From: Burkholderiales bacterium
GTDB taxonomy: Bacteria; Pseudomonadota; Gammaproteobacteria; Burkholderiales; Burkholderiaceae_F
Direction of reading: 5' to 3'
DNA: 64,000 nucleotides
Assembly (NCBI GenBank): GCA_020248865.1
Contig: JADCGS010000006.1
Coordinates: 107,172 to 171,171 of the forward strand
Of this stretch, positions 1 to 8,459 are shown piece after piece. Numbering within the stretch: the stretch's first letter is position 1; each line of letters begins with the position of its first letter. The notes beneath the pieces are model-generated. The model saw only the letters and a program-made list of their open reading frames with translations, did no database searches and was not told the DNA's origin. The translations under genes were made by a program, and so were the position numbers.

Positions 1-2
1 TC

Positions 3-443
3 CGCGAGGCCACCGGCGTAACGGCCGGCTTCGTGCAGGACAACCACTCGCAGTCGCGCCGCGGCGTGCTGCGCGGCATTCACTACCAGGTGGCGCAGCC
101 GCAGGGCAAGCTGGTGCGCGTGGTGACCGGGGCGGTGCTCGATGTGGCGGTCGACCTGCGGCGCTCCTCACCGCGGTTTGGCCAGTCGGTCGCGGTCGAA
201 CTCACGGCGGACAACCGGTGCCAGTTGTGGATTCCGCCCGGCTTCGGCCACGCCTTCATCGCTCTGAGCGAGGTGGCGGACTTTCTCTACAAGACCACCG
301 AGTACTGGATCGCCCAGCACGACCGCGCCATTCGCTGGGACGACCCGCAACTGGCCATCGCCTGGCCGGCGGGGCTTTTGCCCATCGTGTCGGACAAGGA
401 CGCGGCCGCACCGCTGCTGCGCGATGCCGAGGTGTTCGATTGA
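3..443 (+). CDS. rfbC: dTDP-4-dehydrorhamnose 3,5-epimerase, 5' end missing
   Basis: This is the C-terminal part of RmlC, which epimerises dTDP-4-keto-6-deoxyglucose at C3 and C5 in cytoplasmic dTDP-L-rhamnose synthesis. The frame is open from the window edge, so the true start lies upstream; the GTG at 33 is internal. The cupin core is recognisable: the motif RGVLRGIHYQ with the catalytic His, then PQGKLVRVVTGAVLDVAVDLR, then a GFGHAF segment and FLYKTTEYW with the active-site Tyr region. The C-terminal end (WPAGLLPIVSDKD) is typical of the family. It overlaps the start of rmlD by four bases (TTGA), so the two are translationally coupled. Only the missing N-terminus is uncertain. Confidence 0.93.
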   Translation, partial: REATGVTAGFVQDNHSQSRRGVLRGIHYQVAQPQGKLVRVVTGAVLDVAVDLRRSSPRFGQSVAVELTADNRCQLWIPPGFGHAFIALSEVADFLYKTTEYWIAQHDRAIRWDDPQLAIAWPAGLLPIVSDKDAAAPLLRDAEVFD

Positions 444-1375
444 GCGCGGCCGCCGTGCGGGTTCTGTTGTTCGGCGCCAACGGTCAGCTCGGTTCCGAGC
501 TGCGCCGCTGGCTGCCGCGCGCCGGCATCGAGCTCGTGGTGCCGCCGCGCGAGGCCGCCGACTTCTCCCGCCCATCGAGCCTGCCGCCGCTCGTCGAGCA
601 GCACCGCCCGGACGTCGTCATCAACGCGGCCGCCTACACCGCCGTCGACCAGGCCGAGTCCGAGCCGGAGCGCTGCCTCACCATCAACGGCGAGGCGGCG
701 GGTGAGATTGCGGCGGCCTGCCGGCGCATCGACGCCACGCTGCTGCACTTCTCCACCGACTACGTGTTCGACGGCCGCAAGGCCGGCGCCTACACCGAAG
801 ACGACCGGCCCAGCCCGCTCAGCGCCTATGGCCGCAGCAAGTGGGCCGGTGAACAGGCCATCGCTGCCGCCGGTGCGCGCGCCCTGATCCTGCGTGTGGC
901 CTGGCTTTACGGCATCGACGGCCATAACTTCGTGAAAACTATGTTGCGGCTGTCAACCGAACGTGACAGCCTGTGCGTCGTCGACGATCAGTGGGGCGCG
1001 CCGACCTGGGTGCGTACCCTGGCGCAGTGGCTACCCTCTGTGCTGACCCCCGGCGCGGACGGCAGCCCGTCGCTGGCGGAGCGGTTGCCAGGCACCTACC
1101 ACATGGCGCCGACTGGGCGCTGTAGCTGGTATGAGACCGCTTGTACGGTCTTATCGGTGGCTCAGGATCACCCCCTGCGCCGAAGATTGATGAAGATTCG
1201 AGCGTCGGCGGTCCAGCCGATTACCAGCAAGGACTACCCCGCTAAGGCGATGCGCCCCGCAAACTCACAACTTGACCCGGCCAAGGCGTGTAGCCTTCTG
1301 TCGTGGCCTGCGCCGCTTTGGCAGAACGATCTGATCGCCTGCACGCGGCTGCTGATCGACGAGTCGGTCCGCTGA
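440..1375 (+). CDS. rfbD: dTDP-4-dehydrorhamnose reductase
   Basis: RmlD performs the last step of dTDP-L-rhamnose synthesis, the NAD(P)H-dependent reduction of dTDP-4-keto-rhamnose. It is an extended short-chain dehydrogenase. The N-terminus carries the Rossmann motif GANGQLGSEL, followed by INAAAYTAVD, then STDYVFDG and the catalytic YGRSK (YxxxK). Length is about 311 residues, normal for the family. I chose the TTG at 440 because it overlaps the rfbC stop (TTGA); a GTG at 455 is a second option and would trim only five residues. The late portion (1180-1300) has slightly lower GC than its surroundings. With rfbC it forms the tail of an rml operon that starts outside the window. Confidence 0.93.
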   Translation: MSAAAVRVLLFGANGQLGSELRRWLPRAGIELVVPPREAADFSRPSSLPPLVEQHRPDVVINAAAYTAVDQAESEPERCLTINGEAAGEIAAACRRIDATLLHFSTDYVFDGRKAGAYTEDDRPSPLSAYGRSKWAGEQAIAAAGARALILRVAWLYGIDGHNFVKTMLRLSTERDSLCVVDDQWGAPTWVRTLAQWLPSVLTPGADGSPSLAERLPGTYHMAPTGRCSWYETACTVLSVAQDHPLRRRLMKIRASAVQPITSKDYPAKAMRPANSQLDPAKACSLLSWPAPLWQNDLIACTRLLIDESVR

Positions 1376-1401
1376 GCCGTGAGCAATCATCGCCGAGCCT
1401 G

Positions 1402-2583
1402 ATGCGCGTCGTTTACTTCTCCCCGGTCCACCTGCACAGCTTCTGGCAGCGCCCCCACTGGATGGCGGCCTCGCTGCTGCGCCACGGCGTGGATCGCCTG
1501 CTTTGGCTCGAGCCTTACGCCACGCGACTGCCCAGGCTGTCCGACCTGCGCCGCCCGTCCGACCGCCCGCGCGAGATGGGCACCACGGCTCCGCTTCGCT
1601 TGGACCGTATGGCGGTGCGCGCGCTGCCGATCGAGCCGCTGCTCGCCGGCCGCGCGGCCAACCAGTTGCTGTTCTTCGAAGACATCCTCGCGCGTATCGA
1701 GCGCTGGGTCGGCGGCGAGCCTTACGTCATCGGTGTGGGCAAGCCGAGCCCGCTGGCCCTCACCGCGCTGGACCGCGCGGCCGGTCGCGACAACTACGCC
1801 GGCAGCTTCTTCGACGCCATGGACCGCTATGGCGCTTTCCACAAGGGCGCCTCCCGCGAGGCCATGAGCGACTGGGAGTCCCAGCTGCTGCGCAAGGTGG
1901 ACTACGTGCAGGCCTCTGCCCCCAGGCTGCGGGAGTGCCTGGTACAGCGCCGCCCCGAAGTGGCGCTTGCCCTCAACGGTTTCGATGCCGCCAGCATCGA
2001 GCGCGCGCAGCGCGCCTCCGCCCACCTGCCGCAGCACGCCCACCCGGTGTTCGGCTACGTGGGCACCATCGGCTCGTGGTTTGACTGGGCGTGGGTGCGG
2101 CAGTTTGCCGCCGTTCTGGCTGACCGTGCCCCCACCGCCGAGATCCACCTGATCGGTCCCGTGTTCCACCCGGCCGGTGGGCCGCTGCCGGCCTCCATCA
2201 AGCTGCTGGACACCATGTCCAACGCCGACGCGCTGGCGCGGGCTGCGCAATTCACGGCAGGGCTCATTCCGTTCCAGCGCAACGAACTCACCGATTGCGT
2301 GGACCCGGTCAAGTACTACGAGTACCGCGCGCTAGGCCGGCCGGTGATCTCGACCCCTTTCGGCCACCTGTCCGAACGGCAGGACCCGGGTCTGGCGATC
2401 GTCGGCGCCGAGCGCGACGCACTGGCGGCCGCCATTGACCGCAGTCTGACCGTGCGCGCGTTGCCGCAACTCCAGAAGGACTGCGACTGGGACAGCCGCT
2501 TCGCCCCGTTATCGCGCTGGATCGGCGCCCGCAGCGCAGCTCGGCTGCCAGCAGGTGAGCTGGCAGCCGCCGTCTCGCTATAG
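1402..2583 (+). CDS. glycosyltransferase, TuaH-like (GT-B fold)
   Basis: A probable GT-B glycosyltransferase acting in the cytoplasm on a polysaccharide precursor. The N-terminus reads MRVVYFSPVHLHSFWQRPHW, similar to the FRxQRPQ segment of the TuaH-like family and to the GT-B domain of the large fusion at 35.8-39.6 kb. The middle has FDAMDRYGAF and the C-terminal half has GYVGTIGSWFDW, HLIGPV and DCVDPVKYYEYRALGRPVIST, the usual nucleotide-sugar and acceptor region near the C-terminus. Length is 393 residues. The ATG at 1402 starts exactly at the conserved beta strand; the longer open frame upstream overlaps rmlD and is not needed. Donor and acceptor sugars cannot be read from the sequence. 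Confidence 0.82.
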   Translation: MRVVYFSPVHLHSFWQRPHWMAASLLRHGVDRLLWLEPYATRLPRLSDLRRPSDRPREMGTTAPLRLDRMAVRALPIEPLLAGRAANQLLFFEDILARIERWVGGEPYVIGVGKPSPLALTALDRAAGRDNYAGSFFDAMDRYGAFHKGASREAMSDWESQLLRKVDYVQASAPRLRECLVQRRPEVALALNGFDAASIERAQRASAHLPQHAHPVFGYVGTIGSWFDWAWVRQFAAVLADRAPTAEIHLIGPVFHPAGGPLPASIKLLDTMSNADALARAAQFTAGLIPFQRNELTDCVDPVKYYEYRALGRPVISTPFGHLSERQDPGLAIVGAERDALAAAIDRSLTVRALPQLQKDCDWDSRFAPLSRWIGARSAARLPAGELAAAVSL

Positions 2584-2639
2584 GAATGCAGCGCGCGGTT
2601 GAACGCTGGTTCGCGCGTCAATGAGGCGAGCCTGGCTGT

Positions 2640-3881
2640 CTACCGGCTGAACCGTCCGGCCACCGCCAACAGCACGCTCTTCAGCCGCGGATGGCGGTTG
2701 ACGAAGAGCCGCGCATGACCCAGCCGGCGTGCCAGGTGATAGCGCACGACGTGCCCAAGGTCCTTGAAGAACCCGCGTTCCTCTTCGGAGTTGGCTGCGA
2801 CCGGCTGCGGCTCGAATGCGATCGCGGCGCTGCGGCCTTGCTTAACCCGCTGCGTGGCTTCCAGGAACGCCGAGCCGTAGCGCTGGTCGGGCTCCAGGTG
2901 GCAGCCCTCGGCCCACTCGTTCCAGGCGTTGATGAATACGATCTGCTGGTCGCCCTGGCGCTCGCGGCGCGTGCGCTCCACGGCGCATCTGAGCCAGAAC
3001 TCGTAGTTGGCCGGCGTGCCGCCGAGGAAGATCGTGGAGCGGCTCTTCACCCGCGCGGTGTTGTCCCATGACGGAAAAACACCGCGATACACCGGCCCCG
3101 ACTGCGGGCGGTCCAGGTAGGAGGTCGCCGCCTCCTCGTAGGCCACCGCGGTGCCAGTAAAGTCTTCGAAAAACGACAACGACGAGTTGATGCTGCGCGC
3201 TTGCAGGTTGTGCGGCGGGAACTCCGCGCCAGCATCGAAGCCCAGCGTCGCAAACTGGCGGTTGCCGTGCGTGAGCGCCGCCACCAGGTGTAACTCGCCG
3301 TGGCCGCGGCTGCGCCACCAGGCGCGCCAAGCCTCGGTGGAGCGAGGCGCATGCGGCATCTGCTGCGGCCGGTACACCATGAGCAGCGGCTTGCCGTCGA
3401 CGCGGATGTAGCGCTCGTCGAGAAGAAAGCGCTCGATGTCCTGCATGAAGCGCACGTCGTCCTCGGGCAGGTAGCGCTGGTGCATCAGCACCTCGTGCTC
3501 CGAGCCGTTCCAGCGCCGAGTCCACGACTCATTGGCCCAGCACAGGCAGTAGGGCAGATCGCTGGCTGGGTCGGCAAACATTTCCTCGAGCGGCCGCTCG
3601 AGCAGGCGCCGTCCCGAGAACCAGTAGTAGTAGTAGCAGAAGCCCGCCAGACCGGCGGCTCGCGCCATTGCCATCTGGCGGCGCCGCGTCTCGGCCACTC
3701 GCAGATCGTAGAACCCCAGATCGGCCGGCAGATGCGGCTGGTAGTGGCCGGGAAACAGCGGTCGCGCGCGGGTGGCGGTGGTCCACTCCGTGAAGCCGGG
3801 GCCCCACCAGGCGTCGTTCTCGGCGATGGGATGGAACTGCGTCAGGAAAAAGGCGATCAGCCGCAGCGGATCCGGGTTCAT
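2640..3881 (-). CDS. WbsX-family glycan protein (GH99-like glycosyltransferase family)
   Basis: Member of the WbsX family, found in O-antigen and capsule clusters and usually annotated as glycosyltransferase, with a GH99-like barrel. Diagnostic segments are FFLTQFHPIAENDAWWGPGF near residue 10, then HYQPHLPADLGFYDLR, GFCYYYYWFSG, WANESWTRRW near residue 120, and FINAWNEWAEGCHLEP near residue 300. The start at 3881 is preceded by AAGGAGCGG at good spacing, which beats the upstream in-frame ATG at 3971. Length is 413 residues. It is convergent with the preceding glycosyltransferase and divergent from the flippase. The precise reaction is unproven even for characterised relatives. Confidence 0.86.
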   Translation of the reverse strand: MNPDPLRLIAFFLTQFHPIAENDAWWGPGFTEWTTATRARPLFPGHYQPHLPADLGFYDLRVAETRRRQMAMARAAGLAGFCYYYYWFSGRRLLERPLEEMFADPASDLPYCLCWANESWTRRWNGSEHEVLMHQRYLPEDDVRFMQDIERFLLDERYIRVDGKPLLMVYRPQQMPHAPRSTEAWRAWWRSRGHGELHLVAALTHGNRQFATLGFDAGAEFPPHNLQARSINSSLSFFEDFTGTAVAYEEAATSYLDRPQSGPVYRGVFPSWDNTARVKSRSTIFLGGTPANYEFWLRCAVERTRRERQGDQQIVFINAWNEWAEGCHLEPDQRYGSAFLEATQRVKQGRSAAIAFEPQPVAANSEEERGFFKDLGHVVRYHLARRLGHARLFVNRHPRLKSVLLAVAGRFSR

Positions 3882-4353
3882 CCGTTCCGCTCCTTGCCTG
3901 TCTGCGCCGCGTTGGATTGCACAGAGAAGAGCACGCCGCCCTGACCTTCGGGCACCCACGGGCCCGCTCACAACCGAGGGGCTTCGCCCGAAAACGCAAG
4001 AATACCCGCGCGCCGCTCAAGCGAAAACGATCTGCTGCTTCGCCGGGCATCGGGTCTGGGCGCGCCGCCCGGCCGCGGCGATCGGCGCTGCCGCCGACGC
4101 GCGAGCGCTATCCTTGGCGTGTTAAGGCAGATGCCCTGGGGAGCGCCCGGAGGTGCGGGTCCGCGGTGCCCTTGCGCTGCGCGACAACGGGTCGGGCGCG
4201 TCGAGCGGCTGCCGCAGTCGCCGGCCCCGCATTACCGGCCCCCATTGCCGGACCCGCTCGCCGGCCCGACTTGCTGATCCGCCCGCCGCCTTGTCCTCGC
4301 CCCCGCCGTCGCCATCCTCGCTCCCGGGCGTTGCCGACGCACCATCCCCCGCC
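3882..4353. other. intergenic region between divergent wbsX-like and wzx genes
   Basis: About 470 bases separate the minus-strand WbsX-family gene from the first confident flippase codon. The part around 3985-4045 is noticeably less GC-rich and probably contains the divergent promoters, but I could not identify a clean -35/-10 pair. From 4153 the frame of the flippase is open, with a GGGGAG about nine bases upstream of a GTG, so part of this stretch may be coding. The encoded peptide would be a Pro/Arg/Ser-rich segment not typical of flippases. Confidence 0.4.
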
Positions 4354-5817
4354 GTGGCGCCTCGGCATGGCCGCAACTTCCTGCTCAACCTGGTCGGCAA
4401 TCTCGCGCCGCTGGCTGCGGCGCTGCTCGCCGTGCCGCTGCTGCTCGAGCTTGCCGGTGTCGAGCGGCTCGGCGTGCTGGCACTGATCTGGACCGTGACC
4501 GGCTATCTCAGCCTCCTCGACCTCGGCCTGGGCCGCGTTTTCGTGCGGCGCTTTGCGCGCGCCGATACCGCCGCCGACCTGCAGCGCGAGGCTGCGCTGC
4601 TGCGCCGTGTCTGTCTGGGGGCCGGTTTGCTCGCGCTGGGCACTGGCGCGCTGCTTGCGCTCGCCCTGCCCTTTGCGCACTGGCTCGGCCCGGACTCTGC
4701 GCTCGCGCCCGAGCTGCCCGCGGCCGTGTGGGCAGTGGCGCTCACGCTGCCTGCGGTGATTGTCACCAGCCTGCTGCGCGGCGCCCTCGAAGGCCGCATG
4801 CGCTTTGGCGCCTCCAATGCGCTCAAGCTGGTGTTTGGCGCGCTGACCTTCCTGGCGCCAGCGCTGGCGGCGCTGGTCACGCCTTCGCTTGGCGCGATGG
4901 CGGCAGGCATCGCGGTGGTGCGCGTGCTCGGCCTCCTGGCTCACGTCCACCAGGCCGCGCCGATGCTTTGGCCTGCCGCCTGGAGCACGGCCCGGGCCGG
5001 GGCCGGGGAGCTTGGTCCGGCGCTGCGCGAGGGCGGCTGGATCACGGTGACCAACGTCGTCAGCCCACTGATGGTGAGCTTCGACCGTTTTGCGGTGGGC
5101 GCGCTGGTTTCGCTGGCGGCGGTGTCGCACTACAGCGTGCCGCAGGAGGCCGTGCTCAAGCTGCTGCTGGTGCCGCTGGCGCTGGCCACCGCGCTGTACC
5201 CGGTGCTGGCGCGCGGTGAGGCGGCCGATCCGGCCGGCAGCGCCGCGCGCCGCCGCCTGGGCGCGCGCAGCATGGACTCGGTGGTCTCCGTGGCCCTGCC
5301 GCTGGCGCTGGGCATGGCGCTGGTGGCCGAGCCGGCGCTGGCGCTCTGGCTGGGGCGCGACTTTGCCGCGCAGGCTGCCACCCCGGCGGCCGTGCTGGCG
5401 GTGGGGATGCTGGCGATGTCGGTGGCGCAGGTGCCGTACGCCGCGCTGCAGGCGCGCGGCCGCGCCGACCTCACCGGCAAGCTGCACCTCATCGAGCTGC
5501 CGCTCTTCGCCGTGGCCGTGTGGTGGCTCACCGAGCGCCTGGGTATTGCCGGCACCGCCGTGGCCTGGGCGCTGCGCAGCGTGGGCGACCTGGCCGCCGT
5601 GCTGTGGCTGGCCATGCGCGAGCAACTGCTGCCGCCCGCGGGCGCGGCCACGATGCGCATCGGCGCCGCAGTCGCGCTGGCTGCGGCCGCTGCGGCGCTG
5701 CGCGCGGCCGACGGTCCCGCGTGGGCGCTGCTTGCCTTGCTGGTCCCCAGCGCGCTGCTCGCCGCCGCCGCCGCTCGCGCGGCCTGGCGCAGCCGCGGCG
5801 CCGGGGAGCTGGCATGA
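4354..5817 (+). CDS. polysaccharide flippase, Wzx/MATE-like
   Basis: An integral inner-membrane protein of the MOP/PST exporter superfamily, expected to flip undecaprenyl-linked oligosaccharides to the periplasm. The protein begins RNFLLNLVGNLAPL and then shows roughly 12 hydrophobic helices. A typical GVLALIWTVTGYLSLLDLGLGR loop sits near residue 45 and a conserved amphipathic stretch (GGWITVTNVVSPLMVSFDRF) near residue 235. Length from GTG 4354 is about 487 residues, normal for Wzx. Alternative in-frame starts are TTG 4291 and GTG 4153; the latter has a better ribosome-binding site but adds a Pro/Arg-rich tail. The stop overlaps the next gene (ATGA). It supplies a Wzy-type route distinct from the ABC exporter at 40-42 kb. 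Confidence 0.85.
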   Translation: MAPRHGRNFLLNLVGNLAPLAAALLAVPLLLELAGVERLGVLALIWTVTGYLSLLDLGLGRVFVRRFARADTAADLQREAALLRRVCLGAGLLALGTGALLALALPFAHWLGPDSALAPELPAAVWAVALTLPAVIVTSLLRGALEGRMRFGASNALKLVFGALTFLAPALAALVTPSLGAMAAGIAVVRVLGLLAHVHQAAPMLWPAAWSTARAGAGELGPALREGGWITVTNVVSPLMVSFDRFAVGALVSLAAVSHYSVPQEAVLKLLLVPLALATALYPVLARGEAADPAGSAARRRLGARSMDSVVSVALPLALGMALVAEPALALWLGRDFAAQAATPAAVLAVGMLAMSVAQVPYAALQARGRADLTGKLHLIELPLFAVAVWWLTERLGIAGTAVAWALRSVGDLAAVLWLAMREQLLPPAGAATMRIGAAVALAAAAAALRAADGPAWALLALLVPSALLAAAAARAAWRSRGAGELA

Positions 5818-6581
5818 CCGACAACGGCCAATGCATCGCAGGTGGCGTCACCGCCTCGGTGGTCAGCCACGGCCAGGGGGCGCTGCTCACCGATCTGCTC
5901 GAAGACTTGGCCCGGCTCGCGCCGCCACAGCTGGCGCATCTCGTCATCACGCTCAACCTGCCGGAACAAGCCCCGCGCCTGCCGGCGCTGCCGTTCCGCG
6001 TGACCGTGCTGCGCAACGCGGCGCCGCTGGGCTTTGGCGCCAACCACAACGCCGCCTTTGCTCATTGCACGAGCGACTGGTTCTGGATTCTCAACCCCGA
6101 CCTGCGCCTGCCGGCCGACCCGCTGCCGGCACTGCTGGGCGCGGCGCGGCCGTCAGACGCCATCGTCGCCCCGCAGGTCATCGAGGCCGGCCGCGTGGCC
6201 GATGCCGCGCGCCTGCTGCCCACGCCCGCGCGCCTGGTGCGCCGCCGCCTGTTCGGCCAACGCCAGCTCGCAGAAGAGCAGGGCGGCCGCTACGACTGGC
6301 TGGCCGGGATGTGCCTGCTGGTGCGCAGCGCCGCCTTCCGCACGTTGGGCGGCTTCGACGAGCGCTACCGCATGTACTGCGAGGACGTGGACCTGTCGTT
6401 GCGCGCCCAGCTGGCCGGCGGCACGCTGCAGCAGGTGGCTGGCGCCCGGGTGCAGCACGAAAGCCAGCGCGCCAGCCGCCGCTCACTGCGTTACCTGACC
6501 TGGCATGTGCAAAGCATGCTCAGGCTGTGGGGCAGCGCGGCGTATCGCCGGTACCGGCGGCGGCAGCGGCAGGGGGGCTGA
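5814..6581 (+). CDS. family 2 glycosyltransferase
   Basis: A GT-A fold glycosyltransferase, probably transferring a deoxyhexose such as rhamnose, cytoplasmic or membrane-associated. It shows ASVVSHGQGALL at the N-terminus, GFGANHNAAF near residue 75, and FWILNPDLRLP supplying the donor-binding Asp motif near residue 90. Later come WLAGMCLLVRSAAF and GGFDERYRMYCEDVDLSLRA, the C-terminal ED(V/D)DL signature of rhamnosyltransferase-like GT2 proteins. Length is 255 residues. The ATG at 5814 overlaps the flippase stop and is preceded by GGGGAG, so the pair is translationally coupled. Substrate specificity is inferred only from family resemblance. Confidence 0.9.
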   Translation: MTDNGQCIAGGVTASVVSHGQGALLTDLLEDLARLAPPQLAHLVITLNLPEQAPRLPALPFRVTVLRNAAPLGFGANHNAAFAHCTSDWFWILNPDLRLPADPLPALLGAARPSDAIVAPQVIEAGRVADAARLLPTPARLVRRRLFGQRQLAEEQGGRYDWLAGMCLLVRSAAFRTLGGFDERYRMYCEDVDLSLRAQLAGGTLQQVAGARVQHESQRASRRSLRYLTWHVQSMLRLWGSAAYRRYRRRQRQGG

Positions 6582-6633
6582 GCGTGGCGCGCGGCACTCA
6601 GGCGCAGGGGCCGCAGTTCCGTAGACTGCCGGC

Positions 6634-7005
6634 ATGAGTACGCCCACTTCGCCGCCCCCTGCGCCTGCGCCGGCGGCCACGCCCGCCGGTGCGGCACCGC
6701 AGGCCATTGTCGAGCAGAAGCGCGTCGGCACGCGGCTGCGCCTGACCATCACCTTCCCGGTACGCACCCGGCTGCGCCGCCAGCGACCCGACGGCCGCGG
6801 CGAGCCGGCGTACTTCGTGCAGTCGTTTGTGATCGAGAACGGCAGCGCGGTGGCGGCCTCCGGTCACCTGGGCCCCTACATGGCGGCCACGCCGCTGGTG
6901 GAAGTGGACATCATCGCGCCGTTGCCCGGCGAGGCGCTGCAGCTCACGTGGAGCGACAGCCGCGGGCGGCAGTATCGGCAGACAATCAAGGCGCACTCCG
7001 GCTAG
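6634..7005 (+). CDS. SoxZ-like immunoglobulin-fold protein, orphan
   Basis: A 123-residue protein whose C-terminal ~100 residues resemble SoxZ, the partner of the SoxY thiosulfate-oxidation carrier. After a Pro/Ala-rich N-terminus come IVEQKRVGTRLRLTITFPVR, then PAYFVQSFVIENGSAV, a Pro-Tyr-x-x-x-T-P element, and QLTWSDSRGRQYRQTIKA. These match the strand order of SoxZ (alignment by eye). No signal peptide is obvious, as is usual for SoxZ, which is co-exported with SoxY. There is no soxY, soxA, soxB or soxX next to it; a SoxY-like gene lies about 9.5 kb downstream at 16498. The gene sits between a glycosyltransferase and a TPR protein, an odd context for sulfur oxidation. Confidence 0.6.
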   Translation: MSTPTSPPPAPAPAATPAGAAPQAIVEQKRVGTRLRLTITFPVRTRLRRQRPDGRGEPAYFVQSFVIENGSAVAASGHLGPYMAATPLVEVDIIAPLPGEALQLTWSDSRGRQYRQTIKAHSG

Positions 7006-7061
7006 GCGCTTTATCGCGGACCGGTTGCTTCACCGTTACGGCCGCGCGGTTTCGGAGTCAG

Positions 7062-8453
7062 TCACCTGAGGCCCTTCGCGCGCAGCGACTCGTGCAACTC
7101 CTTGTGCAAACGGCCCAGTTCCCGGTCAATGTACTTCTTGCGATGGACGCGATAAACGCGGCAGCCGGGAAACCACGGCGACGCCTCGCCCTCGAGCATC
7201 CAGCGCCACTCGACGGCGTTTGCGAACAGCACCTTCGCGTCCAGACCCATGGCCGCCCGAAGATGCACGCTCGTGCTGCTGACCCCCACGATCTCGTCGG
7301 TGACCGCCAGATAGCCCATGAGAACCTCGAGATCGTCCTGGATCCAGGAGAAGTCAGGGCAGGGGCGACCAAGCCCCTCCTCGAAGCTGGCGTGCTCGCC
7401 CGGCTCCGGGTTTCGCTGGTAGGCCAGGACGGTGCCGGGCATGTCGCGGAGCACTTCGCCGAGTCGCTTGGGCGAGGTTTCCTTGAACAGGCGCATTTCG
7501 TCGACTTCCGCCTTCATGCCTGCGCGCCAGTTGACGCCGATGTACGGTGGCGGGCCGACTTCAGCCAGTCGCGCGCGGGCCTGATCCACCTTTTCCGGTA
7601 TGGCGCTGAACCTCACCGGAGGCGGCGTGGAGTTGTCCTCGCCCGTCATAAAGGGCAGGTCGCCGGCGCAGATGTTCAGCGAGCGGCCGAGCAACGGCAG
7701 GATGGTTTGCTCGTTGTAAAGCTCGTCTGCGTACCCGGTTGCCGCGACCATCCGCCGCACCTTCGCCTCGGCCCCGTAGCCGATTCTGGCGCCGCGCGCC
7801 TTGAGAATGGGCGCGTAGCGCAGGAAGAAGAGGACATCGCCCAGGCCCTGCTCCGGCAGCACCACGACCAGCTTGCCGTCCAGCCGACTGGGCAGCGGCG
7901 AGACGGGGTACTTGAGGTCGAGCGCCCGGTACTCCCTGAGCTTGTCGATCCGGTTGTAGCGCCACTGGTATAGACGCCACCCTTGTGGAAAGTCGCCATG
8001 GCCAAGGCACAGTTCGGCCAGGTGGAACGGTATCTTCGGATCGTCTGGCTTGAACGCGTAATAGCGCGAGAAGGAGTTGCGGGCGACTTCGTATCGGTCT
8101 GTCAGCCACGCGACATAGGCGAGATTCCGCAACCCTTCGAGATAGTTCTCGTTCAGCGCGACGGCGCGACTGAAGTACTCATACGAATCTTCGATCTGCC
8201 CGGTCATCCGCAGCATGTAGCCGAAGTTGTTGTGCGTCTCGGCGTTGGTCGGGTCGGCGTTGAGTGCGCGGCGGAAGAACGTCTCCGCCTCGGCGTGACG
8301 CTGGTTGATGGTGAGGACTAGCGCCTTCAGGCCGAGAAGCCGGGCGTCATTCGGGGTGCTGCCGAGCCCGAGTTCCACCAACTGTGCCGTGGCGGCCCAG
8401 TTCCCCTGATTGGCGTAGGCGGCCGCCTGGTTGTAGTAATCAATCTGGATCAT
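7062..8453 (-). CDS. TPR protein with C-terminal glycosyltransferase-like domain
   Basis: A 463-residue cytoplasmic protein. Residues about 1-160 hold four to five tetratricopeptide repeats (for example AETFFRRALNADPTNAETHNN and YFSRAVALNENYLEGLRNLAYV). The second half starts KLVVVLPEQGLGDVLFFLRY, the usual first strand of a GT-B/GT9-like glycosyltransferase module attached to TPR arrays, and continues with YIGVNWRAGM and a late ASSTSVHLRAAMG-like segment (VGVSSTSVHLRAAMG). Such proteins are common in polysaccharide and protein-glycosylation clusters. It is followed on the same strand, seven bases away, by nothing else; the glycosyltransferase at 8460-9140 is transcribed just upstream and probably in the same operon. 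The donor is unknown. Confidence 0.8.
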   Translation of the reverse strand: MIQIDYYNQAAAYANQGNWAATAQLVELGLGSTPNDARLLGLKALVLTINQRHAEAETFFRRALNADPTNAETHNNFGYMLRMTGQIEDSYEYFSRAVALNENYLEGLRNLAYVAWLTDRYEVARNSFSRYYAFKPDDPKIPFHLAELCLGHGDFPQGWRLYQWRYNRIDKLREYRALDLKYPVSPLPSRLDGKLVVVLPEQGLGDVLFFLRYAPILKARGARIGYGAEAKVRRMVAATGYADELYNEQTILPLLGRSLNICAGDLPFMTGEDNSTPPPVRFSAIPEKVDQARARLAEVGPPPYIGVNWRAGMKAEVDEMRLFKETSPKRLGEVLRDMPGTVLAYQRNPEPGEHASFEEGLGRPCPDFSWIQDDLEVLMGYLAVTDEIVGVSSTSVHLRAAMGLDAKVLFANAVEWRWMLEGEASPWFPGCRVYRVHRKKYIDRELGRLHKELHESLRAKGLR

Positions 8454-8459
8454 GGTGCC

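Noticed and set aside
2584..2639. Possible terminator between the convergent genes at 2.6 kb
   Set aside because: A weak GCGCG...CGCGC inverted repeat is present but there is no T tract on either strand and the stem is short.
4108..5625. 505-codon minus-strand open frame opposite the flippase
   Set aside because: Composition is dominated by Gln, Arg, Gly and His, typical of a shadow; the plus strand shows a clear membrane-protein pattern.
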